Source: Micromonospora fulviviridis (GTDB taxonomy: Bacteria; Actinomycetota; Actinomycetes; Mycobacteriales; Micromonosporaceae). From it: DNA of 64,000 bases. The position numbers and the translations under genes are program-made. Positions within the stretch are counted from its first letter, which is position 1. Each line of letters begins with the position of its first letter. The notes under the pieces were generated by a model, which was given only the letters and a program-made list of their open reading frames with translations, was not told the origin of the DNA and made no database searches. The stretch is from the NCBI RefSeq assembly GCF_014648395.1, contig NZ_BMRA01000002.1, positions 310,001 through 374,000 of the forward strand. Reading direction: 5' to 3'. This document shows positions 34,554-43,378 of this stretch, in pieces.

Positions 34554-34579
34554 CTGTGGACAGCCGTCGGCCTGTGGAC
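34554..34579. promoter_or_regulatory. Paired CTGTGGAC repeats, divergent spacer
   Basis: CTGTGGAC at 34554-34561 and 34572-34579, 18 bases apart, in the spacer between the M23 peptidase and the methyltransferase. The same paired motif in opposite orientation precedes yraN (27031). Confidence 0.45.
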
Positions 34580-34632
34580 GCACCCCAAGCGCGGGACGGA
34601 TCTGCTACCGGCGCCGCGCCTATGCTGGCCGC

Positions 34633-35283
34633 GTGACGAAGGACTGGTACGCCTGGCACACCGACTACGACCAGCCGGACTCCGCCCTGTCCCGGCGGCT
34701 CGCCGAGGTGCGGGACCGCATCGCGGAGGCGCTGGACAGCGCCCCGCCCGGGCCGCTGCGGGCGATCAGCCTCTGCGCCGGCCAGGGGCGGGACCTGATC
34801 CCCGTGCTCGCGACCCATCCGCGCGGCCGCGACGTGACGGCCCGCCTGGTGGAGCTGGACCCGCGCAACGCCGAGGTGGCCCGGCGCGCCACCGCCGAGG
34901 CGGGGCTGACCGACGTGCAGGTGGTGGTGGGGGACGCGGCGCTGACCGACCGGTACGCCGATCTCGTGCCGGCGGACCTCGTCCTGGCCTGCGGCATCTT
35001 CGGCAACATCACCGACGCCGACATCCGGGCGACCGTGCGGCACTGCGCCTCGCTCTGCGCCACCGGCGGCACGGTCTTCTGGACCCGGCACCGGGGCGAG
35101 CCGGACCTGGTGCCCGCGATCTGCGACTGGTTCGCCGAGGAGGGCTTCGCGCCGGTCGCGGTGAGCAGGCCGGCCGACAGAGTGGGCGTCGGCGTGCACC
35201 GCTTCACCGGCTCGCCCCGCCCGCTGGAGCCGGGCGCCGCGATGTTCGAGTTCATCGGCTACGACCGCCTGACCCACCCCTGA
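34633..35283 (+). CDS. Class I SAM-dependent methyltransferase, short
   Basis: 216 aa from GTG 34633. Opens TKDWYAWHTDYDQPDSALSR; motif I is ISLCAGQGRDLIPVLA at about 39-54, followed by ARLVELDPRNAEVARR (acidic residue for SAM ribose) and LVLACGIFGNITDADIRATV. Substrate unknown. No strong ribosome binding site. Twenty bases before the sulfite-oxidase-like gene on the same strand, so probably one transcript. Confidence 0.82.
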   Translation: MTKDWYAWHTDYDQPDSALSRRLAEVRDRIAEALDSAPPGPLRAISLCAGQGRDLIPVLATHPRGRDVTARLVELDPRNAEVARRATAEAGLTDVQVVVGDAALTDRYADLVPADLVLACGIFGNITDADIRATVRHCASLCATGGTVFWTRHRGEPDLVPAICDWFAEEGFAPVAVSRPADRVGVGVHRFTGSPRPLEPGAAMFEFIGYDRLTHP

Positions 35284-35303
35284 GCCGACCGAGGAGCAGC
35301 GAC

Positions 35304-36410
35304 ATGACCACTGTGGACGACGTCAGCGGGCCCTCCCGGGTCGCGGAGCCGGACGAGGCGATCAGCGCCGAGGAACTCCAGCTGGCCGCGCGCAACCACG
35401 GCATCCCGCTGGAGGCGCTGCGGTACGACGTGACCCCGGCGGGGCTGCACTACCTGCTCATCCACTACGACATCCCGGACGTCGACCCGGCGACCCACGC
35501 GCTGACCGTGGGCGGCGCGGTCGACCGTCCGCTCCGCCTCGACCTGGCGGCACTGCGGGAGCGGCCCCGGGTCACCCACCGGGTCACCCTGGAGTGCGCG
35601 GGGAACGGCCGGGCGCTGCTGCACCCCCGCCCGGTCAGCCAGCCGTGGCTGGTGGAGGCGGTGGGCAACGCCGAGTGGACCGGCACCCCGCTGGCACCGC
35701 TGCTGCGCGAGGCCGGGCTGGCCGCCGACGCGGTGGACGTGGTCTTCACCGGCGCCGACCACGGGGTCGAGCGCGGCGTCGAGCAGGACTACCAGCGGGC
35801 GCTACCGGTGGCGGACGCGCTGCGCGAGGAGGTGCTGCTGGCGTACGAGATGAACGGCGCTCCCCTGCTGCCGCAGCACGGCGCGCCGCTGCGGTTGATC
35901 GTGCCCGGCTGGTACGGCATGGCGCACGTCAAGTGGCTGCGCGACATCCGGGTGCTGACCGAGCCGTTCGACGGCTACCAGAACGCGGTGGCCTACCGAC
36001 TTCGGCAGGACGCCGACGACCCGGGCGTGCCGGTGACCCGGATCGAGCCCCGCGCCCTGGTCCGCCCGCCGGGCTTCCCGGACTTCATGTCGCGGACCCG
36101 GGTGCTGCGGCCGGGGCCGTGCACCGTGGACGGTCGGGCCTGGTCGGGGCACGCGCCGGTGACGGCCGTCGAGGTGACCTTCGACGGCGGTACGACGTGG
36201 GTGCCGGCGACCCTGGACGAGCCCACCGGGGGCGCGTGGGCGTGGCGGCGGTGGCAGGTGTCGTGGCGGGCCACCCCGGGGCGGCACGTGCTGGGCGCCC
36301 GGGCGGTCGACGCCTCCGGGCGGACCCAGCCGGTCGAGCAGCCGTGGAACCGGGGCGGGTTCGCGAACAACCTGGTGCAGCGGGTCGAGGTGGTCGTGCT
36401 GGCGGAGTGA
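35304..36410 (+). CDS. Molybdopterin-dependent sulfite-oxidase-like oxidoreductase
   Basis: 368 aa. The Mo-ligating cysteine is in VTLECAGNGRALLHP at about residue 96; HRVTLECAGNGR is diagnostic of the family. RLIVPGWYGMAHVKWLRDI (about 199-217) is the conserved substrate/cofactor segment, and a C-terminal dimerisation domain follows (VTAVEVTFDGGTTWVPATL). No heme domain or Tat signal, so likely cytoplasmic; substrate unproven. ATG 35304 with GAGGAG upstream. Longer upstream frames overlap the methyltransferase and are rejected. Confidence 0.9.
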   Translation: MTTVDDVSGPSRVAEPDEAISAEELQLAARNHGIPLEALRYDVTPAGLHYLLIHYDIPDVDPATHALTVGGAVDRPLRLDLAALRERPRVTHRVTLECAGNGRALLHPRPVSQPWLVEAVGNAEWTGTPLAPLLREAGLAADAVDVVFTGADHGVERGVEQDYQRALPVADALREEVLLAYEMNGAPLLPQHGAPLRLIVPGWYGMAHVKWLRDIRVLTEPFDGYQNAVAYRLRQDADDPGVPVTRIEPRALVRPPGFPDFMSRTRVLRPGPCTVDGRAWSGHAPVTAVEVTFDGGTTWVPATLDEPTGGAWAWRRWQVSWRATPGRHVLGARAVDASGRTQPVEQPWNRGGFANNLVQRVEVVVLAE

Positions 36411-36422
36411 TTCGCCTCGGGC

Positions 36423-36442
36423 GGCGGGCCGGTCGGCCCGCC
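36423..36442. terminator. Bidirectional terminator, convergent junction
   Basis: GGCGGGCC-GGTC-GGCCCGCC, 8-bp perfect stem with a tetraloop, between the convergent sulfite-oxidase-like and DUF2469 genes. Confidence 0.8.
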
Positions 36443-36450
36443 GGCCCGGA

Positions 36451-36774
36451 TCAGCCGCCGAATCCGGAGTCTGCGGGAAGCGAGATGTCGGGCTTTTCGA
36501 GCTCTTCCACATTGACGTCCTTGAACGTCATTACCCGGACATTCTTGACGAACCGGGCGGGGCGGTACATGTCCCACACCCAGGCGTCGTGCATCTCGAC
36601 CTCGAAGTAGACCTCGCCGTCCGAGTTACGCACGTGCAGGTCGACCTGGTTCGCCAGGTAGAAGCGGCGCTCGGTCTCCACCACGTAGGAGAACTGGCGG
36701 ACAATGTCGCGGTACTCCCGGTAGAGCTGCAGCTCCATCTCGGTCTCGTACTTCTCGAGATCTTCCGCGCTCAT
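36451..36774 (-). CDS. DUF2469 domain protein
   Basis: 107 aa, an actinobacterial protein of unknown function. [20 protein letters not shown] and [17 protein letters not shown] are conserved, and the C-terminal half is beta-rich ([20 protein letters not shown]). The ATG overlaps the rnhB stop by four bases, the usual linkage in this phylum. Confidence 0.93.
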   Translation of the reverse strand: MSAEDLEKYETEMELQLYREYRDIVRQFSYVVETERRFYLANQVDLHVRNSDGEVYFEVEMHDAWVWDMYRPARFVKNVRVMTFKDVNVEELEKPDISLPADSGFGG

Positions 36775-37631
36775 CGCACTCCGCCTTCCATGACCACATC
36801 TTCCCCCACCGGCGCCGGAGGTCGCGGCTGCTCGCCCAACGCCACGCCGACGGTACCCCCTGGCGCGCCGGAGCGCTCCATCGGCTCGTCCGGGCCCTCG
36901 GCGAACGCCTCCTCCGGGGCGCCGAAGAGCGCCTCGTCGGGGCTGCCGGCGGCCGGCCGGCGGGAGCGGGGCGGCCGCCCGTCCCGTCCGGAGACGGTGG
37001 CCACGTTCACGTACGAGAAGCGGTGCTCCCGGCAGGGCCCCAGCTCGCGCAGCGCGGCGCTGTGCTCCGGGGTGATGTAACCCTTGTGCTCGGCGAAGCC
37101 GTAGCCCGGGTACCGCTCGTCCAACTCCACCATGATCCGGTCCCGGGTGACCTTGGCCAGCACGCTGGCCGCCGCCACACAGGCGGCCACCCGGTCACCC
37201 TTCCAGACCGCCAGCCCGGGCACATCCAGCCCGTCAACGCCGAAGCCGTCGGTCAGCACGTATTCCGGGCGGGTGCTCAACGAGGCGAGCGCCCGACGCA
37301 TGGCCGCCAGGTTGCACACGTGCAGCCCCCGCGCGTCGACCTCGTCGGCGGGGATGACCACCACGGCGTACGCCAGGGCCCGCGCCACCACCTCGTCGTA
37401 GACCCGCTCCCGGGCCGCCGGGGTGAGCAGCTTGGAGTCGGCCAGCTCGTCGATCTCGCCGCGCCGCCCCTCGGGCAGCACCGCGGCGGCGGCCACCAGC
37501 GGCCCCGCGCAGGCGCCCCGGCCGGCCTCGTCGGCGCCGGCCACGTGCCGGAAGCCGCGCCGTTGCAGGGCCCGCTCCAGCGCGTAGAGGCCACCGTCGC
37601 GGCGCACCACGGTGCGCGGCGGGGTCAGCAC
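36771..37631 (-). CDS. rnhB: Ribonuclease HII with C-terminal extension
   Basis: 286 aa from GTG 37631, with GGAGG six bases upstream. Removes ribonucleotides embedded in DNA. Catalytic D34-E35 lie in [39 protein letters not shown] and [18 protein letters not shown] are typical. After [20 protein letters not shown] (about residue 215) a 60-70 residue Pro/Glu/Ala-rich tail is added, beyond the usual 200-220 aa. Overlaps the upstream NUDIX gene by seven bases and DUF2469 by four. Confidence 0.93.
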   Translation of the reverse strand: MLTPPRTVVRRDGGLYALERALQRRGFRHVAGADEAGRGACAGPLVAAAAVLPEGRRGEIDELADSKLLTPAARERVYDEVVARALAYAVVVIPADEVDARGLHVCNLAAMRRALASLSTRPEYVLTDGFGVDGLDVPGLAVWKGDRVAACVAAASVLAKVTRDRIMVELDERYPGYGFAEHKGYITPEHSAALRELGPCREHRFSYVNVATVSGRDGRPPRSRRPAAGSPDEALFGAPEEAFAEGPDEPMERSGAPGGTVGVALGEQPRPPAPVGEDVVMEGGVR

Positions 37632-38092
37632 GGGCCACCTCCGGCGAGCGCCCGGGCGAGGCGGTCCGCCAGGTCCGGCGGGTAGTAGCGCTCGGCCGTC
37701 CCGGCCAGCTCGTCGACCGACCACCAGCGGTGGCCGTGCACGCTGGCCTGCTCGATCGCGTCGAAGCCCGCCGTGTCGACCTCCCACCTCGGCACCCGCA
37801 CCAGGAAGAACTCCTGCTCCTGCCGGTACCAGACGCCGTCGAACGGGAACTCGACCGTCTCGGCCCAGACCGGCGGGCCCAGCTCGGCCGGGGCGAGCCG
37901 CAGCCCGGTCTCCTCGGCCAGCTCGCGGGCCGCGCCCGCGGCCGGGGTCTCCCCCGGGTCGAGGCCGCCGCCGGGCGTGAACCAGTAGCGGTGGCCCGGC
38001 CGGGCCGGATCACTGCCCTCGAACAGCAGCACCCGGTCGGACGCGTCGACGAGCAGCACCCGGGCCGCGCGACGAGGGGTGTAGACGGTCAC
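37625..38092 (-). CDS. NUDIX hydrolase
   Basis: 155 aa from GTG 38092. The Nudix box fits GX5EX7[29 protein letters not shown] then TGL at about 42-64. Hydrolyses an unknown nucleoside-diphosphate derivative. Longer frames upstream overlap lepB and are not credible. Lies between lepB and rnhB; the stop overlaps the rnhB start. Confidence 0.88.
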   Translation of the reverse strand: MTVYTPRRAARVLLVDASDRVLLFEGSDPARPGHRYWFTPGGGLDPGETPAAGAARELAEETGLRLAPAELGPPVWAETVEFPFDGVWYRQEQEFFLVRVPRWEVDTAGFDAIEQASVHGHRWWSVDELAGTAERYYPPDLADRLARALAGGGPC

Positions 38093-38139
38093 CGCCCAAG
38101 CCTGCCAGACGCCACCGACGAACGCCCACGCCCTCCGGG

Positions 38140-38772
38140 TCAGGGATTGGGGATGCCGTCGAACTGCTCCGGCACGCTGAGCCAGGCCGCCCGGCCGACC
38201 GGCCAGAAGATCGTGAAGGCACGCCCGACCACCTGGTCCTCGGGGATGGTGGCCTCGGTGATGTCCTCGCCGGACTGCTGCCAGTGCTCCAGCGAGTCGC
38301 CGGAGGCCTCCCGGTGGTCGCCCATCACCCAGAGCCGGCCCTTCGGCACCGTGATGTCGAAGTCCTGGTCGGCGGGCTTGTTGCCGGGGAAGATGAACGG
38401 TTCGTCGATCGCCTTGCCGTTGATGATCAGCCGTTCCTGCGGGCCGGTGCGGTCGCAGCAGACCACATGGTCGCCGCCGACCCCGATCACCCGCTTGATG
38501 AAGTCCTCGCCCTCCGGGTTGCCGCTCCACTCGGTGGGCGCCTTGAAGACGATCACCTCGCCGCGGTGCGGCGAGCGGAAGTCGTACACCAGCTTGTTGA
38601 CCAGCACCCGATCGTCGATCTTGAGGGTGTTCTCCATGGACGGGGAGGGGATGAAGAAGGTCTGCAGCACGAAGGCACGAACCAGCACTGCGACCAGGAT
38701 CGCCACGCCCAGGAGGATGGGCAGCTCTTTCCAGAAGGAGCTGCGCGGCTTCTCGGTCTGCTCGTCAATCAC
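38140..38772 (-). CDS. lepB: Signal peptidase I (second of two)
   Basis: 210 aa membrane serine peptidase, cleaving Sec signal peptides outside the membrane. One N-terminal helix (about 18-40, PILLGVAILVAVLVRAFVLQ). Catalytic S45 in IPSPSMENTL and K93 in DFIKRVIGVGGD; box E is VMGDHREASGDS. 48 bases from the NUDIX start. The start codon overlaps the stop of the other lepB by four bases, so both are co-translated. Confidence 0.94.
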   Translation of the reverse strand: MIDEQTEKPRSSFWKELPILLGVAILVAVLVRAFVLQTFFIPSPSMENTLKIDDRVLVNKLVYDFRSPHRGEVIVFKAPTEWSGNPEGEDFIKRVIGVGGDHVVCCDRTGPQERLIINGKAIDEPFIFPGNKPADQDFDITVPKGRLWVMGDHREASGDSLEHWQQSGEDITEATIPEDQVVGRAFTIFWPVGRAAWLSVPEQFDGIPNP

Positions 38773-39650
38773 GGGTGGAGCCTACGTTGCCGGCCGTGGC
38801 GCAGTCGCCCCGAACGCGCGAGAACGGAGAGCGCGGCCGTGACCGGGAGGATGAGGACGACGCCGCCCACCGGGTCGGGATCCACCGGGGCGGGCCGGGC
38901 CGGCGCGGCGTTGGGTTGTGGCAGGTCGGCGAAGGTCTCCGGGACCGGCAGGGTGGTCCACCGCTGGGACGGCCAGACGATCATGAAGGCCCGGCCGACG
39001 ACGTTGTCGATCGGCACCGGACCCTGGCACCGGGCGTCCTGCGAGACCAGCCGGTGGTCGCCCATCACGAAGATCTGCCCCGGCGGCACGACGATCTCGG
39101 TGAACTGCCGGGAGCGGCACTCCTTCGGGTTCGGCGGCAGCTCGACCGGCGAGTCCTCGGAGACGTATCCCCGCTCGTCCAGCGGCACGCCGTTGACCAC
39201 GACGCGGCCCTTGTCGCAGCACCAGACCCGGTCGCCGGGCACACCGATGACCCGCTTGATGAAGTCCTTCTCGCCGGGGCGGCTGATGCCGACCAGGTCG
39301 CCGAGGGTGCGGCCGACCTTGCCGGCGAAGTTGGTCGGCGGCGCCGGGGCCTCCTGGGCGACCCACCGGTCCGTGCCCCGGAAGACCACCACCTCGCCGC
39401 GGACCGGGTCGCGGACGTCGTAGACGACCTTGTTGACCAGCACCCGGTCACCGATGAGCAGGGTGTTCTCCATCGACCCGGACGGGATGAAGAACGCCTG
39501 GAGCAGGAAGGTGCGGATCAGCACCGCGAGGCAGAAGGCCACGACGAGGAGCAGGGGCAGTTCCTGCCAGAGCGGCATCTGCCGGCGGGTGCGCCGGGCT
39601 CGCCGGCGCCACGGGTCGACGGTGCCGTCCTCGTCAAGCATCTGCACCAT
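38769..39650 (-). CDS. lepB: Signal peptidase I with C-terminal membrane segment (first of two)
   Basis: 293 aa. N-terminal Arg-rich tail, helix at about 30-52, catalytic S59 (IPSGSMENTL) and K132 (DFIKRVIGVPGD), and box E FVMGDHRLVSQDA. After the peptidase domain comes a Pro-rich linker and a second hydrophobic helix (VGGVVLILPVTAALSVLA) with an Arg-rich end, giving a two-ended anchor absent from its neighbour. ATG 39650 (GGAGA upstream). Tandem paralogues suggest divided substrate sets. Confidence 0.94.
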   Translation of the reverse strand: MVQMLDEDGTVDPWRRRARRTRRQMPLWQELPLLLVVAFCLAVLIRTFLLQAFFIPSGSMENTLLIGDRVLVNKVVYDVRDPVRGEVVVFRGTDRWVAQEAPAPPTNFAGKVGRTLGDLVGISRPGEKDFIKRVIGVPGDRVWCCDKGRVVVNGVPLDERGYVSEDSPVELPPNPKECRSRQFTEIVVPPGQIFVMGDHRLVSQDARCQGPVPIDNVVGRAFMIVWPSQRWTTLPVPETFADLPQPNAAPARPAPVDPDPVGGVVLILPVTAALSVLARSGRLRHGRQRRLHP

Positions 39651-39819
39651 GCCACTCTCCGGTCCGCGGAAACGACACTACCGCCCGGGAGTCCCCTCGG
39701 AGACCCCACGGGCGGCAGTGGACCGCTTCGCGCCGTCCGGCTGCGCCCGTACCGACCAGGGTAATGGGATCCTGTCGATACGACATCCGCGCAGCTCGGG
39801 CGGCGTGGCGAACGGAAAT

Positions 39820-40179
39820 TCAGCTCGTCGGCTGCTTCTCGCGCAGCTCCTTGATCTTGGCCTTCTTGCCCCGCAGCTCGCGCAGGTAGTAGAGCTTGGC
39901 GCGCCGCACGTCACCGCGGGTCACGACCTCGATCCGGTCGAGCGCCGGGCTGTTCAGCGGGTAGGTCCGCTCCACGCCCACACCGAAGCTGACCTTGCGG
40001 ACCGAGAAGGTCTCGCGCAGACCGTCACCCTGGCGGCGGATGACGACGCCCTGGAAGATCTGGACCCGGGACCGGTTGCCCTCGACAACCCGCGCGTGCA
40101 CCTTGACGGTGTCACCGGCGCGGAAGTCGGGCAGGTCAACGCGCTTCGACTGGGCGTCAAGGGCGTCCAGGATGTTCAT
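39820..40179 (-). CDS. rplS: 50S ribosomal protein L19
   Basis: 119 aa. Motifs [33 protein letters not shown] and [20 protein letters not shown] are typical; the C-terminus is [23 protein letters not shown] 40179 with GAGGA about eight bases upstream. Longer upstream frames are not protein-like. Between trmD and lepB, as in most actinobacteria. Confidence 0.97.
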   Translation of the reverse strand: MNILDALDAQSKRVDLPDFRAGDTVKVHARVVEGNRSRVQIFQGVVIRRQGDGLRETFSVRKVSFGVGVERTYPLNSPALDRIEVVTRGDVRRAKLYYLRELRGKKAKIKELREKQPTS

Positions 40180-40322
40180 CGCTGCGTCCTCGTGAGGCTC
40201 ACGGCGCACCGTCAGTCGATGCGCGGATGGGTGATTCTGACCCCCGGGTGGTGGCCGGCGACGCCGACCCCGGTCGAGGGTCCTCGCATCCGCCCACGGC
40301 GTGGACGGAAGCGGCAACCCCT

Positions 40323-41111
40323 CTACTTTGCCACATCCCCCGGCCGCGGCTGAAATCCACCCCGGTCCAGCGCCGCCCGGTCCCGCTTGTCCAGGCTCTC
40401 CGGGGGCAGCGCGGCGATCATGTCGGGGCGCCGGGCCGCCGTCCGCAGCAGCGCCTCGTCGCGCCGCCAGCGGGCGATCCGCCCGTGGTCGCCGGAGCGG
40501 AGCACCTCGGGCACCTCGTGCCCGCGCCAGTTCGCCGGCTTCGTGTACATCGGGGCTTCCAGCAGCCCGTGGGCGTGCGACTCCTCGTCCAGCGAACCGG
40601 CGTTGCCGAGCACCCCGGGCAGCAGCCGGGTGACCGCCTCCAGGATGACCAGCACGGCCACCTCGCCACCGAAGAGCACGTAGTCGCCGAGGGAGACCTC
40701 GGTCACCCGCATCCGGCCCGCCGCGTGGTCGAGCACCCGCTGGTCGATGCCCTCGTAGCGGCCGCAGGCGAAGAGCAGGTGCGACTCGGCGGCCAACTCG
40801 TGCGCCATGGCCTGGGTGAACGGGACGCCGGCCGGCGAGGGGACGAGCAGCCGGGGCAGGGTGTGCCCGTCCGGGCTCAGCTCGTGGGGGGCCAGGGCGT
40901 CGAGCGCCTCGCCCCACGGCTCCGGCCGCATCACCATGCCGGGACCGCCGCCGTAGGGGGTGTCGTCGACCGTGCGGTGCACGTCGTGGGTCCAGGTCCG
41001 CAGATCGTGTACGGCCAGCCGCAGCGTGCCGCTCGCCCGGGCCTTGCCGATCAGCGACAGGTCCAGCGGGGCGAAGTACTCGGGGAAGATCGACACGATG
41101 TCGACGCGCAT
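40323..41111 (-). CDS. trmD: tRNA (guanine37-N1)-methyltransferase
   Basis: 262 aa SPOUT enzyme modifying G37 to prevent frameshifting. [20 protein letters not shown] at the start; the knot SAM site is [18 protein letters not shown], then [20 protein letters not shown] and [20 protein letters not shown] with catalytic Asp. Normal length. Sixteen bases after rimM in the rpsP-khpA-rimM-trmD-rplS cluster. Confidence 0.97.
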   Translation of the reverse strand: MRVDIVSIFPEYFAPLDLSLIGKARASGTLRLAVHDLRTWTHDVHRTVDDTPYGGGPGMVMRPEPWGEALDALAPHELSPDGHTLPRLLVPSPAGVPFTQAMAHELAAESHLLFACGRYEGIDQRVLDHAAGRMRVTEVSLGDYVLFGGEVAVLVILEAVTRLLPGVLGNAGSLDEESHAHGLLEAPMYTKPANWRGHEVPEVLRSGDHGRIARWRRDEALLRTAARRPDMIAALPPESLDKRDRAALDRGGFQPRPGDVAK

Positions 41112-41127
41112 CAGGGGGTGGCTCCAG

Positions 41128-41772
41128 TCAGAGGTCGAGCAGCCCGGCGGGCAGCTCCACCACCACGCGGCCGCCCGGCAGGTCGACCTCGGGCACGATC
41201 GCCTTGACGAACGGGATGAGCGCGCTCCGCCCGTCGGGGCGGCGCAGCACCAGCAGGTCGGAGGCGGGGGCGTGGTCGATCCGGGCCACCTCGCCCAGCC
41301 GCTCGCCGGCCGGGGTCACCACGGCCAGGCCGACCAGCTGGTGGTCGAGGAACTCCTCCGGGTCCTCGGGCGCGGCGACGTCGGCGCTGTCCACGCCGAG
41401 CAGGGTGCCGCGCAGCGCCTCGGCGACGTCGCGGTCCAGCACGCCCTCGAAGGCGACCAGCAGCCGCCCCTGGTGCCAGCGGGCGGACTCGATGGTCAGC
41501 TTGTCCGGCACCCGGTAGGCGCCGGGCTCCGGGGGCGCGACCGCCCCCGGCTCGGTGCGCAGCACACCCTTGATGCGCTCAGCCCGGGGCATCGCCCCCG
41601 GCTCGGTGCGCAGCACACCCTTGATGCGCTCAGCCCGGGGCATCGCCCCCGGCTCGGTGCGCAGCACCGTGCCGGGGGCGAATCGTGCTTCGGGCTCATC
41701 GGTCCGCACCTCCACGGTGACCTCACCGCGGATGCCGTGCGGCTTGCCGATCCGGCCGACGATGAGAAGCAT
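41128..41772 (-). CDS. rimM: Ribosome maturation factor RimM with internal 17-residue repeat
   Basis: 214 aa, against about 170-180 usually. RimM domain opens [20 protein letters not shown]; a PRC barrel follows ([40 protein letters not shown]). At residues 36-52 and 53-69 the identical segment [17 protein letters not shown] occurs twice, then VLRTEPGA again. The extra residues come from a 51-bp DNA tandem repeat. They lie in the N-terminal domain; whether they are tolerated as a loop is unknown. Binds S19 and matures the 30S head. Confidence 0.94.
   Translation of the reverse strand: MLLIVGRIGKPHGIRGEVTVEVRTDEPEARFAPGTVLRTEPGAMPRAERIKGVLRTEPGAMPRAERIKGVLRTEPGAVAPPEPGAYRVPDKLTIESARWHQGRLLVAFEGVLDRDVAEALRGTLLGVDSADVAAPEDPEEFLDHQLVGLAVVTPAGERLGEVARIDHAPASDLLVLRRPDGRSALIPFVKAIVPEVDLPGGRVVVELPAGLLDL
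41542..41666. repeat. 51-bp in-frame tandem repeat inside rimM
   Basis: Copies start at 41542, 41593 and 41644 (exact period 51; the third is partial). Copies are identical over the visible length. In the coding sense the unit contains GGGGGC-GAT-GCCCC, a small hairpin. Confidence 0.93.
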
Positions 41773-42005
41773 CAGTACGAGTCGACGATGTCGACGCGCA
41801 CCCCGCGCCCACCGATGGAGCCGATCACCTGGCGCAGTGCCTTGGCGGTCCGGCCGGACCGCCCGATCACCGTGCCGAGGTCCTCCGGGTGCACGCGGAC
41901 CTCGAGCCGCTTGCCCCGACGGGAGTCGACCATGCGCACCCGGACGTCGTCCGGGTGGTCGACGATCCCCTTGACCAGGTGCTCCAGGGCGGGACGCAGC
42001 GCCAT
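41772..42005 (-). CDS. khpA: KH-domain RNA-binding protein
   Basis: 77 aa, from ATG 42005. A single KH domain with the GXXG loop in VIGRSGRTAKALRQVIGSI, following RLEVRVHPEDLGTV. KhpA forms a complex with KhpB in other bacteria, influencing cell size and RNA. Stop overlaps rimM start by one base (TGATG); rpsP ends one base upstream. Apparent longer upstream frames run antisense-like through rpsP and are rejected. Confidence 0.94.
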   Translation of the reverse strand: MALRPALEHLVKGIVDHPDDVRVRMVDSRRGKRLEVRVHPEDLGTVIGRSGRTAKALRQVIGSIGGRGVRVDIVDSY

Positions 42006-42006
42006 G

Positions 42007-42465
42007 TCAGGCCTGCTCGCCGGACTCGACACCGGTCTGCTCCTCGGCCTTCGGCGCCTCGGCCTCGGCGGCCGGAGCCGCAGCCTTGGCGGCCTTCTTG
42101 GCCGGCGCCGGGGTCTCGGCAACGCCGGCGGCGGCCTTCGCCTCGGCCTCGTACGCCGCCTTGCGGTCGGCCCGCTCCGGGGCGACCTTCAGCGGCGGCG
42201 GGGCCGGCAGGCCCTTGAACTTCTGCCAGTCACCGGTCAGCTCCAGCAGGCGCTGCACGGCCTCGCTCGGCTGCGCGCCGACCGACAGCCAGTACTGGAC
42301 CCGCTCCGACTTGACCTCGATCACCGAAGGGTCCTCCTTCGGCTGGTACACACCGACGAACTCGATCGCGCGACCGTCACGCTTGGTGCGCGAGTCGGCG
42401 ACGACGATGCGGTACTGCGGGTTGCGGATCTTGCCCATCCGCAGGAGCCGGATCTTTACGGCCAC
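42007..42465 (-). CDS. rpsP: 30S ribosomal protein S16
   Basis: 152 aa. Core [39 protein letters not shown] and [20 protein letters not shown]. The C-terminal half beyond about 90 residues is Ala/Glu/Lys-rich ([20 protein letters not shown]), an actinobacterial extension over the 80-90 aa of E. coli S16. First gene of the rpsP-khpA-rimM-trmD operon; the promoter should be in 42466-42708, a 243-base spacer. Confidence 0.96.
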   Translation of the reverse strand: MAVKIRLLRMGKIRNPQYRIVVADSRTKRDGRAIEFVGVYQPKEDPSVIEVKSERVQYWLSVGAQPSEAVQRLLELTGDWQKFKGLPAPPPLKVAPERADRKAAYEAEAKAAAGVAETPAPAKKAAKAAAPAAEAEAPKAEEQTGVESGEQA

Positions 42466-42708
42466 AGTTGTTTCGCTCCTGTTGCGATCTCACCGGCCCG
42501 GTACGGGCGGTGTGGCGGGTGAGCGCCGACCGGCACAGTGGGGTTTGGGCCGGAGACTGCTCGGTGAACTGGCGACGCGCCCGGGTTAGAGGGCGCCGGA
42601 CGCGCGCCGGATACCAGCGACCCATTCTGCCATGTCCGGCCCCGATCTCTCACACCGGACCCGGACAGCTCACCCGGGTCGCCCGTGACGGTGACGAACG
42701 ACACGCGC

Positions 42709-43377
42709 TCAGCGCACCGGCGGGCGGTCCCAGCCGGGCGGCAGTTCGTCCGGTACGTCCCAGTCGGCGGGCGGGGTGAAGTCGCACCAGGTGCCGTCGA
42801 AGGGGAACTCGCCGGCCTCGGCGATCCGGATCACCCGCTCGCCCTCGGCCCGGACCGCCTTCTCGTCGGTGACCCAGTAGTGCCCGGGGAAGGCGAGGCG
42901 CTCGACGAACTCGTCCTCGTCCTTCCACTCCCAGCTCAGGTCGGGGTGGACCACCACGTCGAGGTCCTGGTCGACCATGTCGACCCCGGCCACCGTGCCG
43001 TCGTCCCAGCGGACGCCGGGCTCCTCCAGGTTGACGTACCAGTTCTGGAAGCGACCCTGCGCGTCCCGGAACCACCAGACCGAGTGGGCGGCGCCGGCGG
43101 GCAGGAACTTCAGCACCGGCGGGCCGCTCCAGCGCCCCCGGGCCAGGCGGTAGGTGGAGGTGATCCACTCGGCGAAGGGCACCGCCCGCATGCCCAGCCC
43201 CGCCTCGGTCACCTCGTGCGCCACCGGCGTGTTCCGGGCCACCCAGAGCAGCAGGCCCCGGTCGTCGTCGTGCACCACGCGGGCCGCCCGGACCCAGCCG
43301 ATCCGGCCGTGCCGCACGTTCCGGTGCATGATCAGCCGACCCGGCACGAACCGGTCGACCGGGCCGCCCGGCCGCAC
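42709..43377 (-). CDS. DUF402 domain protein
   Basis: 222 aa from GTG 43377, two bases from the end of proS. DRFVPGRLIMHRNVRHGRIG and LLLWVARNTPVAHEV match the domain; QNWYVNLEEPGVRWDDGTVA and VDMVDQDLDVVVHPDL carry the conserved Tyr and Asp residues seen in DUF402 nucleotide phosphatases such as FomD-like proteins. Function here unknown. ATG 43329 would truncate the domain, so the GTG is preferred despite a weak ribosome binding site. Confidence 0.82.
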   Translation of the reverse strand: MRPGGPVDRFVPGRLIMHRNVRHGRIGWVRAARVVHDDDRGLLLWVARNTPVAHEVTEAGLGMRAVPFAEWITSTYRLARGRWSGPPVLKFLPAGAAHSVWWFRDAQGRFQNWYVNLEEPGVRWDDGTVAGVDMVDQDLDVVVHPDLSWEWKDEDEFVERLAFPGHYWVTDEKAVRAEGERVIRIAEAGEFPFDGTWCDFTPPADWDVPDELPPGWDRPPVR

Positions 43378-43378
43378 C

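Noticed and set aside
38140..39650. Assembly duplication of lepB
   Set aside because: The two genes differ strongly in sequence, length and topology, so they are genuine paralogues.
40201..40322. Terminator between trmD and rplS
   Set aside because: Only a short GCGGATG/CATCCGC pairing with a very long loop; not convincing.
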